Source of the DNA: Saprospiraceae bacterium
GTDB lineage: Bacteria; Bacteroidota; Bacteroidia; Chitinophagales; Saprospiraceae
Assembly: GCA_016710585.1 (NCBI GenBank)
Contig: JADJVN010000002.1
Coordinates: 186,001-250,000, forward strand
Reading direction: 5' to 3'
DNA: 64,000 nt
The position numbers and the translations under genes were made by a program. This document shows positions 36,716 to 49,200 of the stretch, one piece after another; within the stretch, counting starts at the first letter, position 1, and every line of letters starts with the position of its first letter. A model generated the notes under the pieces. The model worked only from the letters and a program-made list of their open reading frames with translations, did no database searches and was not told where the DNA came from.

Positions 36716-36746
36716 AGCTCGGCGAAGAAATTTGTCGGGCTTTTTT
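36716..36746 (+). terminator. Rho-independent terminator after giant gene 1
   Basis: AGCTCG (36716-36721) pairs with CGGGCT (36736-36741), with a T-G pair and weaker inner pairing, followed by a six-T run. The stem is similar to the one after giant gene 3 (55798). Confidence 0.75.
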
Positions 36747-37425
36747 AATGGATGATAATGAAATTTGGTTGATATAAAGGTTCGTTTTTGACCTCTTTAG
36801 ATTCCAAATGAATAAATTATTTAAAATTAAATATGTGTCCTTTAAGTGCTTTTAAATGGGTAAATAATGTTTATTAATATCTTATTTAGTACCAAAGTCA
36901 ATTTTTATATAAAATTTCTTTTTGCGAATTATAATACTTAAAATTCGGATATTTTAGAGCGCTTTACAGACACTAATTCGAACTTCATTTTTTTATTTTA
37001 TTGCCTAATTGGGTGATTTTTTAGCATGTTCAGTAATTTTTTAGAAAAAATTGGTATTCATTTTACTTAAACGACTATTTCCCAAATTTTCCATTTTAAC
37101 TACACTATTGTATTTTAATGATAAGATTTAGTTCTTAATTTTTCTTTTCTAAAAAAGCGAATTTAATCCTGAATAATTTTGGAAGGAATTGAGCTTAGCT
37201 ATTCACTCAAGTGTGAACTACATTAAATTTAAGCATGTAGCAGACTCAATTTCAAGTTTTTTGTAAGCCTCACTTTTTTTAAATATTAAAAATTCAGTTA
37301 ATTTTTTTTGTAAGTAAATCACGGTTTGACTTAGAAAAATTTGAAGCAGAATTTAAGCTGATATTATAATTGATTTTATCAGTATAAAAAATTTAAATTT
37401 TAAAAAAATAAAAATATTTACTTCC
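36747..37425. other. 679-bp AT-rich leader region before giant gene 2
   Basis: No gene is visible. It contains a stretch at 36837-36858 (GTCCTTTAAGTGC, then TTTTAAATG) that resembles 21389-21410. The length is similar to the 787-bp gap before the S74 gene. No clear -33/-7 pair was found. Confidence 0.5.
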
Positions 37426-40400
37426 ATGTATTACTCAATCTTCTTTATCACTTCTGTTTTAAAAATGAATGGTTTTAATAACTCAAAAAAAATACTAAGC
37501 ATTTGTCAGCTGATTATTTGGCTGTTTATTTTTTGCGGATCATCTTCAGCACAGACCATCACTAAAAGGTATAATATCAGCAATCAAACTCGAGCTTGTT
37601 TTGTTAGCGGAAGTGGATTTTCTTCATTTGGTGCAGTGTTTAGAGATATGCTTTGTGATATTCCAGATGGTTCTGGACCTTTTGAAGACAAATATGGAGC
37701 AGGGGGTGTTTGGACTGAATATAGTGATGGGACTGCTTTAGTCTCAGGTGGTTTTGTCAATCTTGATAATAATCAAACAACATTCTCATTCAATTTTAAA
37801 TTGTCTGGACGCAGCACAGATCCTGGAGGATATCATTCAGGTTGTTTTCCCACAGAACCACCTCCACCAGATTTCTATAAATATACTACAATGGATTATT
37901 ATACCATGACCGGAACAGGAGCTACAACCAACGGATTGGTACTTGCTGGTAATAGTATTTCTGCAAATGCATTCCAACTGGGAAGTCGTGGAGGATCTGT
38001 TTATTGTACCTGCTTTGGTGCTGCAACATGGATGGACTTTAATGCAGTTCAAGATCCAAATAATAAGTTTTGTAAAAATGAGAATGGCGAATTTTTAGCT
38101 GATATTTATTTTAAATTAGATGAGATCGTTTGTGGTGTTAATGATATTACAGCCAATGTTTCACCTTGCGATCTCTCTAATAATTTATATAGTGTCAATG
38201 GATCAGTAAGTTATTCTAATCCACCATCAGATGGGACTTTGGATATTTATTTTGATGGAACATTGGTTCAACAAATCATTCCACCATTCACCACAACTTC
38301 AAATTATAATATCACAGGACTCTATTCAGATGGAGCAGCTCATACTATTAGAGCAGAATTTACTTCTATTCCAACTTGTACTAGAACAATAAATATCATT
38401 GCACCCGATGTATGTAAACCACCATGTTCTGTTTCAAATTCATTTAGTTCAGTTTGTAATATCAATGGTACATTATCAGACCCTTCGGATGACTTTATAC
38501 AAACTACTATAACTGGTCAAGTTATTAATGGAAGTGGAAGCTATGTTGTAAAAGTTGGCGCTTATACTTCAGCACCAGTTTTAAGTAATAATCCAATTAC
38601 TATTTTTGGTAATGGTCAGTCTGGAAATCCATTGTTCACAGCAAATGGTGTGAGCACTTATTCGATCAGAGTTGAAGATGCGCTTGATCCTACATGTTTT
38701 ACCACCTTTACATTAGGCCCTGTAAGCTCTTGTGCAGAATATTATGATTGGGGAGATCTATATGATAATAATGATAATAGCAGTATCTCTTATCCAACAA
38801 ATATAAATAATGGTGGCGAAGGCAATGGACCAAGTCATAGAATTATTCCAGGTCTAAAAATTGGAGCTGTAGTTGATTTTGAACTTGACGGTCAGCCTTC
38901 TGCGACAGCTGTTGGTGATGGTGCAGATGAGGATGGTGTGACCCTTCCAATGTTGCAAGTAGGTACTACTGCAACTATACCTGTGTCAGTGATGAACATG
39001 ACGACTAGTGATGCAAAATTAACGCTCTTTATTGATTTCAATAGAGATGGTGATTTGAACGATGCAGGAGAAATGACTTCTGCTACAATTATTACTGGAA
39101 CAAATGGAACTGTTAATTTAACCATCGCAGTGCCAAGCGATGCTGTTACAAATTTGAATCTTGGCGTACGCGCTCGATTGAGTACAGATTTCGCTGCAAG
39201 TATGCTGAGTGAAGGTGCAGCACCTGATGGTGAGGTTGAAGATTATTATGTGCAAGTGATGGCATTTGATCATGGAGATCTACCAGATAGCGGTGTAGGA
39301 ACAAGTACCAATAATTATGAGACACAAAATATATCCAATGGTCCAGTGCATAAAATTATTTCAGGCTTGAAAATTGGAGCTATTGTAGATCCAGAAACAG
39401 ATGGTGCACAAAGTACACTTGCTAATGGTGATGACAATGATGCATCTGATGATGAAGATGCAGTAGTTTTACCAGTCTTTTATACAGGAGCTAATTTAGT
39501 AATTCCTGTTTCAGTAATGAACATGACGGGTGTTAATGCAAAGTTGACAATGTTTATTGATTACAATGCCGATGGAGTTTTTAATGATGTGAGTGGAATG
39601 AGTTCTGCAATTGTGGCAACTGGAACCAATGGAAATATTAATTTGAACACATCCGTGCCTTTAACAGCTATTACCAATACAAATCTTGGATTAAGATTAA
39701 GAATATCCACTGATCAAACTGCAGTGATGCAAGCCAATGGATACGCATTAGATGGAGAAATAGAAGACTATATTATTCAAATTCAAGGGCCAAATTTAGT
39801 GCATAGTAAAACAGTAGCAAGTGTTACACAAGTTGACGCAAATGAATATAATGTAGTGTATAATATCGATGTCCAAAATACAGGACTAGGAATAGCAAAT
39901 TATGCATTGAGAGATATCCCATTTTTTGATGATGATGTGAATGTTCAATCAGCTGCATACACATCTGATGCACCTAGTAATCCTGGCACCACATTAACCA
40001 TTACACCAACTTGGACCCTGGCAAATAATCAAAATATTTTAGGCAATACGATACATCACTATGTGTTGAATGTAAATGTATTGTTGAATCTTACATCAAG
40101 TACAAATGGCGACCGAAAATATAATCCATGTGCATACGCATCTGCACCTGCAGTTGGTCGAGCGCTATTCAATCAAGTTGAATTAGAGTATATCCGAAAT
40201 TCTAGTATCATCGAAACTACAGATGCTTGTGTAGATTTGCCTTATATCACACATGAAAAAACATTATCCAGTGTGACACATCTTGGAGGTTTGTTGCATC
40301 GCATCGTTTATCAAATTAAAGTAGACAACATCGGTGGTGCTCAAGGTACTTATGATCTTAGCGATATTCCTGAGTTTGATAATGACATTCAAATTTTAAA

Positions 40401-43400
40401 TGCAAATTATGTGACAAATGCCGTAGGAAATCCTGGTAATCCATCTGCTTTTTCATTGTCAGGATCTGGACCTTGGGTCTTAGCCAATAATCAAACAATA
40501 TCAGCTTCAAGCAGTCAAATTTATACACTTACGGTCAATGTTCAAGTTGATTTAGTGGATCCTCTTTCTGCAGGTGATGAAATCTATAGAGCCTGTGGAT
40601 CTACAGTTCCAGGAAGGCTCTCATCAGGTGAAGGATTATTTAATCGCACTACATTGGATGTAAATAATGATGGTACTCCAGATCAAAGAGACACTGTTTG
40701 TGCAGATATAAGTATTTGGGATTTGGCATTGAAAAAAACATTGCTTACACCAGCTCCATGTCGATATGGTCAAACTGTCAATTTTGAAATAAAAGTATAT
40801 AATCAAGGAAATGAAATTGCGAGAAATATCGAAGTCTCAGATTATGTTCCTGAAGGCTATACTTTCGTAGCAAACAATGGATGGATAGGCACTACACCCA
40901 CCATAAGAAGAATCATTGCAGGTCCATTGAACCCTAGAGATTCTATTGCAATTCCATTACAACTTACCATTGCGATGACTGATGGTGGAACTAAAGATTG
41001 GATAAATTATGCAGAGATCACTGCGTCTAGAGATAATACTAATGTGGATCGAACGATGGATGATAAAGATAGTATGGCAGGAAGTGATGGTACTGCCGAA
41101 CGCGCTGTATTACCAGGTGCTGCAGCAGATAATAATATCACGAGTGTCAATAAAGGCGGTGAAGAAGACGATCATGATCCTGCAGGAATTCAAATCATGG
41201 ATTTGGCAATCAAGAAAATATTGAATGAATCTGGACCATTCCGTTATGGTGATCAGGTGACACATAGAATTAGAGTTTATAATCAAGGTAGCTTATTGGC
41301 AAGAGATATTCGAGTGGTAGATTATATTCCACAAGGATTGAGATTTGATGCAACAAGTACTCAAAATTCTAATTGGGTATTTGATCCAAGTACTGCAATG
41401 GCAACTTCTACCATATTGCAATTAAATCCTGGTGACTCTGTAGATATCTTAATTGATTTGATTGTTCAATCGACGCAAAATAATTTTATAAATGCATGGA
41501 AGAATGAAGTTGAAATAAAATCAGCAACAAATCAAAGTGGAACAGTTTTGACATCCGATATAGATAGCGATTTTGACATGAACCCAAATAATGACAATGA
41601 TCCATCGTGTGGAAGTTCAGATGATGATGAAATAAATGAAGACGGAAAAAATATACCAAATCAAGATCAAGATGACAATGATATTTCGTGTGTGGCAATT
41701 TTTGATTTGGCATTAAAGAAATATGTGATTACTACTCCATCTTATGCATACAATCAAGTGATTACTTTTGGAATTAAAGTATTTAATCAAGGGAATACAA
41801 CTGCTAGTGATTTTGAAATAACAGATTATATTCCTAGTGGATATCAATTGGCAGATGCGAACTGGACCTTGAGTGGTAGTCAAGCCAAGCGAATGATTAC
41901 AACAGATTTATTACCCGGTGATTCAACTATTGTACAGATTAATTTGCGAATAGTCATGACCAATGGCGGTGAAATGAATTGGGATAATTATGCAGAAATA
42001 AGTAGAACCTCAGATAGTGGAGGAGATAATACAAATGAAGATGCAGATAGTAATCCAGGATCAAATTCTACTGCAGAAAATAATGTCAAACCAAATTCAA
42101 CAAATGATGACAACATCACTTCCACAAATCGCGGTGGAGAAGAAGATGATCACGATCCAGCCGGAATAGATATTTTTGATTTGGCATTGCGCAAAGTATT
42201 AGATGAATCAGGTCCATTTAGATATGGCGATCAAATCACACATCGCATTCGCATATTCAATCAAGGAAACCATATTGCTAGAGATATTCGCATTGTAGAT
42301 TATTTGCCATCTGGATTGCAATTTGATGCATCAAGTTCTAAGAACATTGCATGGGTTTATGATCCGACCACAAGGATGGCATCTACATCGATCTTGAGAA
42401 TTAATCCTGGAGATTCAGCAGATATTTTGATCGATGCAATACTTGTTGCATCAGCAACTAATCAACCATTGATTTGGAAAAATGAAGCAGAAATTAAATC
42501 GGCAGTAAATGCGTCCAATACTGTGGTGACCTCAGATATCGATAGTAGATTTGATATGAACCCTAGTAATGATAATGAACCAATCTGTGGCGATAGCAAT
42601 GATGATGAGATCCATGAAGATGGTATCAATACAAGTGGTGCGGATCAAGATGACAACGACATATCTTGTGTACCGGTATTTGATTTGGCTTTAAGAAAAT
42701 TCGTTCTAACAGCTCCGCCATATCAGTATCATCAGACGATTACATTTGGAATAAAAGTTTTCAATCAAGGTAATATCATTGCTTCTGACTTTGAAATCAC
42801 AGATTATATTCCAAGTGGATATCACCTTGCAGATCCGACTTGGACTGCAATAGGAAATACTGCAAAGAAATTGATTACTACTGATTTGCTTCCGGGTGAT
42901 TCGACTATCATTACTATTAATTTGCAAATAGTGATGACCGCAGGTGGCGAATCTAATTGGGATAACTATGCTCAGATTACAACAACATCTGATCCTGATG
43001 GTCCTAATCCAAATGATGATGCGGATAGTAATCCAAATAGCAATAATATTGAAGAAACATCTGTAACACCCAAATCTCCAGATGATGATAATACAACTTC
43101 CACAGATCGTGGAGGAGAAGAAGATGATCATGATCCTGCTGGTATCGATATATTTGATTTGGCTCTTCGAAAACTTGCAAAGCCAAAATATCCTATTCGC
43201 TATAATGATACGATCAATTTTGAAATCACAGTATTCAATCAAGGAAACGTTATCGCAAACAATGCAACTCTTGTTGATTATATTCCTATAGGCTATCAAT
43301 GGATTCCTAATATCAATTGGAACTATGATCCAGCGACAAGAATGGCAACACTTGCTACGAATCAAATCATTCGCCCCGCTGATAGTTTAAAATTAAATTT

Positions 43401-46176
43401 GAATCTAATCGTATTACCAAATTTTAGCGGTGCTTCCGCATGGGATAATTTGGTCGAAATTAAATCAGCTGTCGATGAAAATTCAACTACTGTTACAAAT
43501 GATATTGATTCAGATTTTGACATGAATCCAAATGATGACATGGGAGGAATTCCAAATAGTAATTCTGATAATCATATCACTGATGATGGTAATGATACAG
43601 ATAATGATGGAATCAAAGATGATGATGATCATGATCCTGCACGCCCTGAGATCATAGATTTTGCTTTGAGAAAATGGGTGCCAAATGAAAAGCCATATTA
43701 TATTCCAGGTGAGCAAGTTGATTTTATTATTAGTTTACACAATCAAGGAAATGTAAGTAGTTCGAATATAAAAATAATAGATTATTTACCAGCAGGATTT
43801 CAATTCATAGCTTCAACGAATCCAGGTTGGATTGTCAATGGAGTAAATCTTGAATATAATCATTCATCAAGATTGAATCCAAAAGACAGTGTGCAGATTC
43901 ATTTAAAGTTGATTGTGATAGTGCCACCCAATGCAACTTTGTCTTCTTGGGAGAACTATGCAGAAATAGCAAATATAATAGATACATTGAATCGAAATAG
44001 AGATACAGATGATGCAGATAGCCGACCAAATTCTGATACTCCTTATGAGAGATCTGTTCATGATAAAGATCCATTTGATAATGTGATTGATGGCAATGGA
44101 CAATTGAGAGGTCCAAATGAAGACGAAGATGACCATGATCCAGAAGCAGTTGTTGTGACCGCTTATCTCGGTGATAAAGTATGGAAGGATCTAGATGGTG
44201 ATGGAATGCAAGACAACAATGAATTACCACTACAAGGAGTAATTGCTACAATTTATAATTGTAAAACAGGCGCAGTAGTAAAACGTGATACTACAGATGT
44301 AAATGGAATCTATGGATTTGAAGCTTTGCTTGGAGATGAGTCATATTTTGTAAGATTCGATGCTAGCCCTTTAAATATGCCAAACTGTGCTTGGACTTTT
44401 CCCAATAAAGCAAATGGAAATGATCGTCTTGATAGTGACGTAAATACAAGTGGTATTACACCCTGTTATCATTTGGATTGGGGAGAGCGAGATAGTACTG
44501 CTGATGCAGGTTTTGTGGAGTTATCTAAATATGGCGATTACATTTGGCATGACAGAGATGTTGATGGCATGCAAGATGCAGCTGAAGAAGGTTTAGGAGG
44601 TTATACAGTAATCTTGTATGATGCTAATACTAATCAGGAAGTCAAAAGGACAGTAACAAATAATCAAGGGAAATATCTATTTGAATTTTTGATGCCTACT
44701 ATTTACTATGCTAAATTTGAATTGGATAATCCATCTGATTGGAGAAAAACAGATGTCAATGTAGGTCCTGATTTTAAGGATTGTGATGTCGATAATTCGA
44801 ATGGGTTGAACACAACTGCTACAACATATTTAAGCCCGGGAGAGGATGATCGCACATGGGATGCTGGACTCTGGCAGTGCGCTGTTGTAAGTGGTGATGT
44901 CTGGTACGATCTAAACAAAGATGGAATATATCAAACCATTGAAAATGGAATAAACGGATTAAGTGTCTTTTTAGTAAATGCAAACACACATGAAATTGTC
45001 GAAAGAACGATCACTACTGCAAAGCCAGGAACTCCTTCTGACGATGGTTATTATGTTTTTCCATGCGTTCGTCCTGGCAATTATTACATTCGATATGATC
45101 GACCTGGACATTTAGCTGCAAGTGATGCATTTCAAGGAAGTGATCGCAATAAAGATAGTCATGTAACTCATGCCTTTGGTCCGAATTCTTCTGAATTACT
45201 TGTCCTGTCAAGTGGTCAGAAAGTGTACAACTTTCATGCTGGATTCCAAGACAAATCTACTGTTGGAAATTTTGTGTGGCTAGATACAAACTATAATGGA
45301 GTACAAGACAAATCTGAAAAACCTGTTGAAGGGGTAAAAGTTATGGCTATTAATGCGAAGGGAGTTATCGTTAGTGAAAGTTCTACTAGTGAAGATGGAA
45401 CCTATATGCTTGATGGCATTGCACAAGGTGATTATTATATCAAATTTATTCCACAAAAAGAATATCAATTTACAAAAGCAAATATAGGTTTGGATACATA
45501 TGATAGTGATGTCAATGGTGATCAAGGAATAGGTACGACTGCTTTGATGAGAGTAAATACTGGAGACAATTTATCAAATGTAGATGCAGGATTGGTGCTA
45601 TCTATATTATCTGTAGAATGGCTTGATTTTAATGTGGTCAATAATGGCTATTTAAATCAACTCACATGGATCACGAGCAATGAAATAAACAATAGTCATT
45701 TCGTCATTGAGCGAAGATTAGAGTCTGAAAAGAATTTTAGAGAAATTGGAATTCACGATGCATCAACAGATTTGAGTACTAATATTCACTATTACACATA
45801 CGATGATTACGAATTGAATTTTGTTGGGAATTATTATTATCGAATAAAGCAAGTAGATAAAAATGGATCTGTAAGTTATAGCAAAATTGTGACCATCACA
45901 ATGAATCATGCAGAAGATTTTAATTGTGCTATTTTTCCCAACCCAGCACAGGATGAAATTAATCTTGATTTGTTTGTAATGAAAGATGGTTACCTAGAAG
46001 CAACAGTTTTTACAGCAGATGGAGTAAGAACAAATCTCACTATGGATTTTGGATTCAAGAAAGCTGGATTGTATAAGTATAATTTCTCATTGAATGATTT
46101 TGTCCAAGGACAATATATCCTACAATTGAAAAATGAAGAAAATATTTTATATAAAAAATTTGCAATCATCAGATAA
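37426..46176 (+). CDS. Giant surface adhesin 2: two GEVED, nine DUF11-type and four SdrD-B domains, T9SS type A sorting
   Basis: 2916 residues, frame intact. The better start is probably Met14 (37465), giving signal peptide MNGFNNSKK plus a hydrophobic core and S-S-A-Q. The N-terminal domain (~44-330) is Cys-rich and unrecognised. GEVED domains lie at ~441-613 and ~614-789 (DEDGVTLP, DFNRDGDLND, GEVEDYYVQV). Two divergent DUF11-type domains follow (~789-1080). Then come seven of ~160 residues starting (I/V)xDLALRK (~1099-2246), joined by acidic linkers (GGEEDDHDPAGI) likely to bind calcium. Four SdrD-B-like domains (~2247-2720), a fibronectin-like domain and a type A sorting domain (IFPNPAQDEINL) close the protein. 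It should form a long surface filament. Confidence 0.9.
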   Translation: MYYSIFFITSVLKMNGFNNSKKILSICQLIIWLFIFCGSSSAQTITKRYNISNQTRACFVSGSGFSSFGAVFRDMLCDIPDGSGPFEDKYGAGGVWTEYSDGTALVSGGFVNLDNNQTTFSFNFKLSGRSTDPGGYHSGCFPTEPPPPDFYKYTTMDYYTMTGTGATTNGLVLAGNSISANAFQLGSRGGSVYCTCFGAATWMDFNAVQDPNNKFCKNENGEFLADIYFKLDEIVCGVNDITANVSPCDLSNNLYSVNGSVSYSNPPSDGTLDIYFDGTLVQQIIPPFTTTSNYNITGLYSDGAAHTIRAEFTSIPTCTRTINIIAPDVCKPPCSVSNSFSSVCNINGTLSDPSDDFIQTTITGQVINGSGSYVVKVGAYTSAPVLSNNPITIFGNGQSGNPLFTANGVSTYSIRVEDALDPTCFTTFTLGPVSSCAEYYDWGDLYDNNDNSSISYPTNINNGGEGNGPSHRIIPGLKIGAVVDFELDGQPSATAVGDGADEDGVTLPMLQVGTTATIPVSVMNMTTSDAKLTLFIDFNRDGDLNDAGEMTSATIITGTNGTVNLTIAVPSDAVTNLNLGVRARLSTDFAASMLSEGAAPDGEVEDYYVQVMAFDHGDLPDSGVGTSTNNYETQNISNGPVHKIISGLKIGAIVDPETDGAQSTLANGDDNDASDDEDAVVLPVFYTGANLVIPVSVMNMTGVNAKLTMFIDYNADGVFNDVSGMSSAIVATGTNGNINLNTSVPLTAITNTNLGLRLRISTDQTAVMQANGYALDGEIEDYIIQIQGPNLVHSKTVASVTQVDANEYNVVYNIDVQNTGLGIANYALRDIPFFDDDVNVQSAAYTSDAPSNPGTTLTITPTWTLANNQNILGNTIHHYVLNVNVLLNLTSSTNGDRKYNPCAYASAPAVGRALFNQVELEYIRNSSIIETTDACVDLPYITHEKTLSSVTHLGGLLHRIVYQIKVDNIGGAQGTYDLSDIPEFDNDIQILNANYVTNAVGNPGNPSAFSLSGSGPWVLANNQTISASSSQIYTLTVNVQVDLVDPLSAGDEIYRACGSTVPGRLSSGEGLFNRTTLDVNNDGTPDQRDTVCADISIWDLALKKTLLTPAPCRYGQTVNFEIKVYNQGNEIARNIEVSDYVPEGYTFVANNGWIGTTPTIRRIIAGPLNPRDSIAIPLQLTIAMTDGGTKDWINYAEITASRDNTNVDRTMDDKDSMAGSDGTAERAVLPGAAADNNITSVNKGGEEDDHDPAGIQIMDLAIKKILNESGPFRYGDQVTHRIRVYNQGSLLARDIRVVDYIPQGLRFDATSTQNSNWVFDPSTAMATSTILQLNPGDSVDILIDLIVQSTQNNFINAWKNEVEIKSATNQSGTVLTSDIDSDFDMNPNNDNDPSCGSSDDDEINEDGKNIPNQDQDDNDISCVAIFDLALKKYVITTPSYAYNQVITFGIKVFNQGNTTASDFEITDYIPSGYQLADANWTLSGSQAKRMITTDLLPGDSTIVQINLRIVMTNGGEMNWDNYAEISRTSDSGGDNTNEDADSNPGSNSTAENNVKPNSTNDDNITSTNRGGEEDDHDPAGIDIFDLALRKVLDESGPFRYGDQITHRIRIFNQGNHIARDIRIVDYLPSGLQFDASSSKNIAWVYDPTTRMASTSILRINPGDSADILIDAILVASATNQPLIWKNEAEIKSAVNASNTVVTSDIDSRFDMNPSNDNEPICGDSNDDEIHEDGINTSGADQDDNDISCVPVFDLALRKFVLTAPPYQYHQTITFGIKVFNQGNIIASDFEITDYIPSGYHLADPTWTAIGNTAKKLITTDLLPGDSTIITINLQIVMTAGGESNWDNYAQITTTSDPDGPNPNDDADSNPNSNNIEETSVTPKSPDDDNTTSTDRGGEEDDHDPAGIDIFDLALRKLAKPKYPIRYNDTINFEITVFNQGNVIANNATLVDYIPIGYQWIPNINWNYDPATRMATLATNQIIRPADSLKLNLNLIVLPNFSGASAWDNLVEIKSAVDENSTTVTNDIDSDFDMNPNDDMGGIPNSNSDNHITDDGNDTDNDGIKDDDDHDPARPEIIDFALRKWVPNEKPYYIPGEQVDFIISLHNQGNVSSSNIKIIDYLPAGFQFIASTNPGWIVNGVNLEYNHSSRLNPKDSVQIHLKLIVIVPPNATLSSWENYAEIANIIDTLNRNRDTDDADSRPNSDTPYERSVHDKDPFDNVIDGNGQLRGPNEDEDDHDPEAVVVTAYLGDKVWKDLDGDGMQDNNELPLQGVIATIYNCKTGAVVKRDTTDVNGIYGFEALLGDESYFVRFDASPLNMPNCAWTFPNKANGNDRLDSDVNTSGITPCYHLDWGERDSTADAGFVELSKYGDYIWHDRDVDGMQDAAEEGLGGYTVILYDANTNQEVKRTVTNNQGKYLFEFLMPTIYYAKFELDNPSDWRKTDVNVGPDFKDCDVDNSNGLNTTATTYLSPGEDDRTWDAGLWQCAVVSGDVWYDLNKDGIYQTIENGINGLSVFLVNANTHEIVERTITTAKPGTPSDDGYYVFPCVRPGNYYIRYDRPGHLAASDAFQGSDRNKDSHVTHAFGPNSSELLVLSSGQKVYNFHAGFQDKSTVGNFVWLDTNYNGVQDKSEKPVEGVKVMAINAKGVIVSESSTSEDGTYMLDGIAQGDYYIKFIPQKEYQFTKANIGLDTYDSDVNGDQGIGTTALMRVNTGDNLSNVDAGLVLSILSVEWLDFNVVNNGYLNQLTWITSNEINNSHFVIERRLESEKNFREIGIHDASTDLSTNIHYYTYDDYELNFVGNYYYRIKQVDKNGSVSYSKIVTITMNHAEDFNCAIFPNPAQDEINLDLFVMKDGYLEATVFTADGVRTNLTMDFGFKKAGLYKYNFSLNDFVQGQYILQLKNEENILYKKFAIIR

Positions 46177-46236
46177 TGTAAAATTATTTTTCCTTCGGCA
46201 ATACTATTAATCTTATCATCATTAAAAATAGATAGA

Positions 46237-49200
46237 ATGAAATCATTAAATTTTTTTGTCATTTTGTTGTGCATAAGTTTATGCACAACAAAACTATTGG
46301 GAAATCCTTGGAATACTAATTACGTAGGAAATCCTCAAATTCGATTGACAAAAACTGCAGGTACAGTTACGCCTCGAGGAGGGAACGTATTCTCAGTTGA
46401 ATGGACAGTAGTCATCCAAAATACTGGAGATGAAAACAATGTCGAGGTAACAAGTTGGGATGATGATTTCCAATTGGCGAATGCAGGTAGCCCAATGTTA
46501 ATTGATTTTACTAAATGTAAAATTAATTCCATGACTGGTACTGCAAATGGCGTTGCTATAACAATGGCTGATGCAAATCCACTATGGAATGGTTCTTCTA
46601 CAAATAAAAAATTAATGGCAACTAATCTGAGCGTCACGCCATTGATCTTAGATATTTCAGAAAAAATCACGGTAAAGATTTTTACACAATTTACACTTGC
46701 ATTGAGCACGACTATTTTTAATGGCACAGATGTTACAGCAAGGTGGTTGAATAATGGAAATTATCAACCTGTCCCAGTGGTCAAAAATATATCAGACGCA
46801 GGAGGCTTACCTACTGCACCGCCACTAGGTACTGTGACCAAATCTCTAGTTTGTTATACTTTAGATCCTGCGACTGATGAGCACACTTTAGTTTATAAAT
46901 TGCGAGTGCGCAATACAGGACTTATACCCCTTTCTGAAATCACCTTGCAAGATGATTTAAAGAACCAAATCCAAGGGAATGTAAATGTACTATCTTCAGA
47001 GATAGTCAGCACAAAAGTGTTTAACTCTACGTCAGGTTTAGCCGTCGCAGATTCCACGCGATATGGTTTAGGTAATAATGGTGTTTTTACAGGATGGAAT
47101 AGCAATACAGCGAATATTTATGATACGGAAGTATTAACACCTGAAGGAACGACATCACCAGATTTATTAGTTGGTGAAAGTATCGAAATAGTGATTCGTT
47201 TTGTTGTAAAAATTGCACAAACATTTGTAAACTCAGCATCAGTTAGATGGATTGACCAAAATCATTGTGCATTATTAAATAATCGGGCTACATTATCTAT
47301 TCCTTCCAATTCTTCTTTAGCTATAGCTACTTTACAAACTTATGTTTGCCCTCTTGAAATAACAAAAACAGCAGTTGGTGGATTGACAGTGTTAGAAATT
47401 GACACAATTTTAGGAAATCGTTATTCAGCAAACTGGAATTTTACTTTAAATAAAGCACCTGATTTACAAATTAATAATATTTCTGTTAAAGATAATTTTG
47501 AACAATCCAATCCATCACCTGAGGCAGTTGAAGTATTAACATCATCTATTACTGCTACATCAGGATTTTACATTTTGGATGCATGGGATGCTGAGACACC
47601 TTATACCTCCAATGATGTTTTGTTGACACCAAACGATTATATTACCAATCCAAATATTGGATTGGATTGGTTGGCAGGTCCATACACAGAATCTACAGGA
47701 AAATATTATAATATTAATGTTACCTATAATATAAGTTTCAGGTATTTATTTGGTACAGATCCTTCAGCTACAAATACAGTTCCTCCAGCATCAGCTTCAA
47801 TTTGCAATAAGGTAGAATTTTCTGGAGACATTATTAATTGTAATTCTGATTCTATTCGTATTACAAAAATGAGTCAAGCATGTGTTACTTTACCTAGCGC
47901 TCCGCCTCAAGCTACTGTTTCAAAGTCTTTGCAATGTTATACTATTGATCCATTAACTGATGAACATGTTTTAGTTTATAATGTACGAGTGCGAAATACT
48001 GGATTGATTCCATTATCGGGTATTAATTTGCAAGACGATATAAAGAATCAAATTCAAGGAAATATCAATATCCTTTCTTCTGAAATTATTAGTACAAAAG
48101 TAATAAATTCTACAAATGGACTGGCGGTTTTAGATTCTCTTCGATATGGTCTAGGAAATAATGGTGTTTTTACTGGATGGAATAGTAATACTTCCAATTT
48201 ATTTGATACTGAAGTATTAATTCCATCGGGTACAGTAGCACCAATTTTAAATATTGGTGAAAGCATTGACATCATTTTGAGATTTAAAGTAAAAATTGTT
48301 CAAACATTCTCGAATGGTTCTTCAATAAAATGGATCGATCAGAATCATTGTGTTTTGTTAAATAATAAAGCAACTTTGGGAATTCCTTTAAATCCCGCAT
48401 TGTCAAGTGCATCTTTATCATCTTATGTTTGTCCAATTTCATTAGTAAAAACACCATTTGGTGCAGCTACTGTTGTTAGTCTTGATCCTGTTTTAGGAAA
48501 TACTTATTCGGCTACTTGGATGATTGAGTTGAATAAATCCCCTGACTTAGCCATTAATAATATCTCCTTAAAAGATAACTTCAATCTGTCAAATCCTTTT
48601 CCTGAAGCAATTGAAATTTTATCAACAAGTTATTCAAATTTTGAAGGATTTAACCCAACTGATTCTTGGAATGGTAAAACTTTATATTCAGCCACAGATA
48701 TTCAAACTACTCCAAACGAATTTATGGTGAATCCTAATCGTGGAATTGATTGGCAAGCTGGGACTGTTTTTACCACGAACCAACTTTATTCTTTAATGAG
48801 GTTTCGTGCAGTAACCACTTTTAGGTATTTATATGGTACTGATCCTACGGCAATAAATACAGTCTTACCAGAATTGGCTTCAATTTGTAATCATTTAGAA
48901 CTTAAAGGAGATATAAAAGCTTGTTCCGATTCAATTCCTTTATTTATAAGTAAAGATACTTGTATTTCACTACCAGTGGTTCCACAAATGGCGACTATGA
49001 CAAATATTTTAAAATGTTATACTATTGATCAATCAAGTGATATTCATACATTTCGATATAATCTTCGAGTCACGAATACTGGATTGATTCCATTGTCAAG
49101 TATCAACCTCCAATATAATTTGGAGAATCAAATTCAAGGTGATATCAATGTCTTGTCATCCCAAATTATTAGTACTAGAGTTGTAACAACGTCATCGGGA

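Noticed and set aside
42706..43365. 219-residue minus-strand frame inside giant gene 2
   Set aside because: It is antisense to DUF11 repeats, rich in Ile, Cys and Arg from low-complexity codons, and has no recognisable domain. The other long antisense frames in the giant genes (for example 34021-34584 and 28480-28950) were rejected for the same reason.
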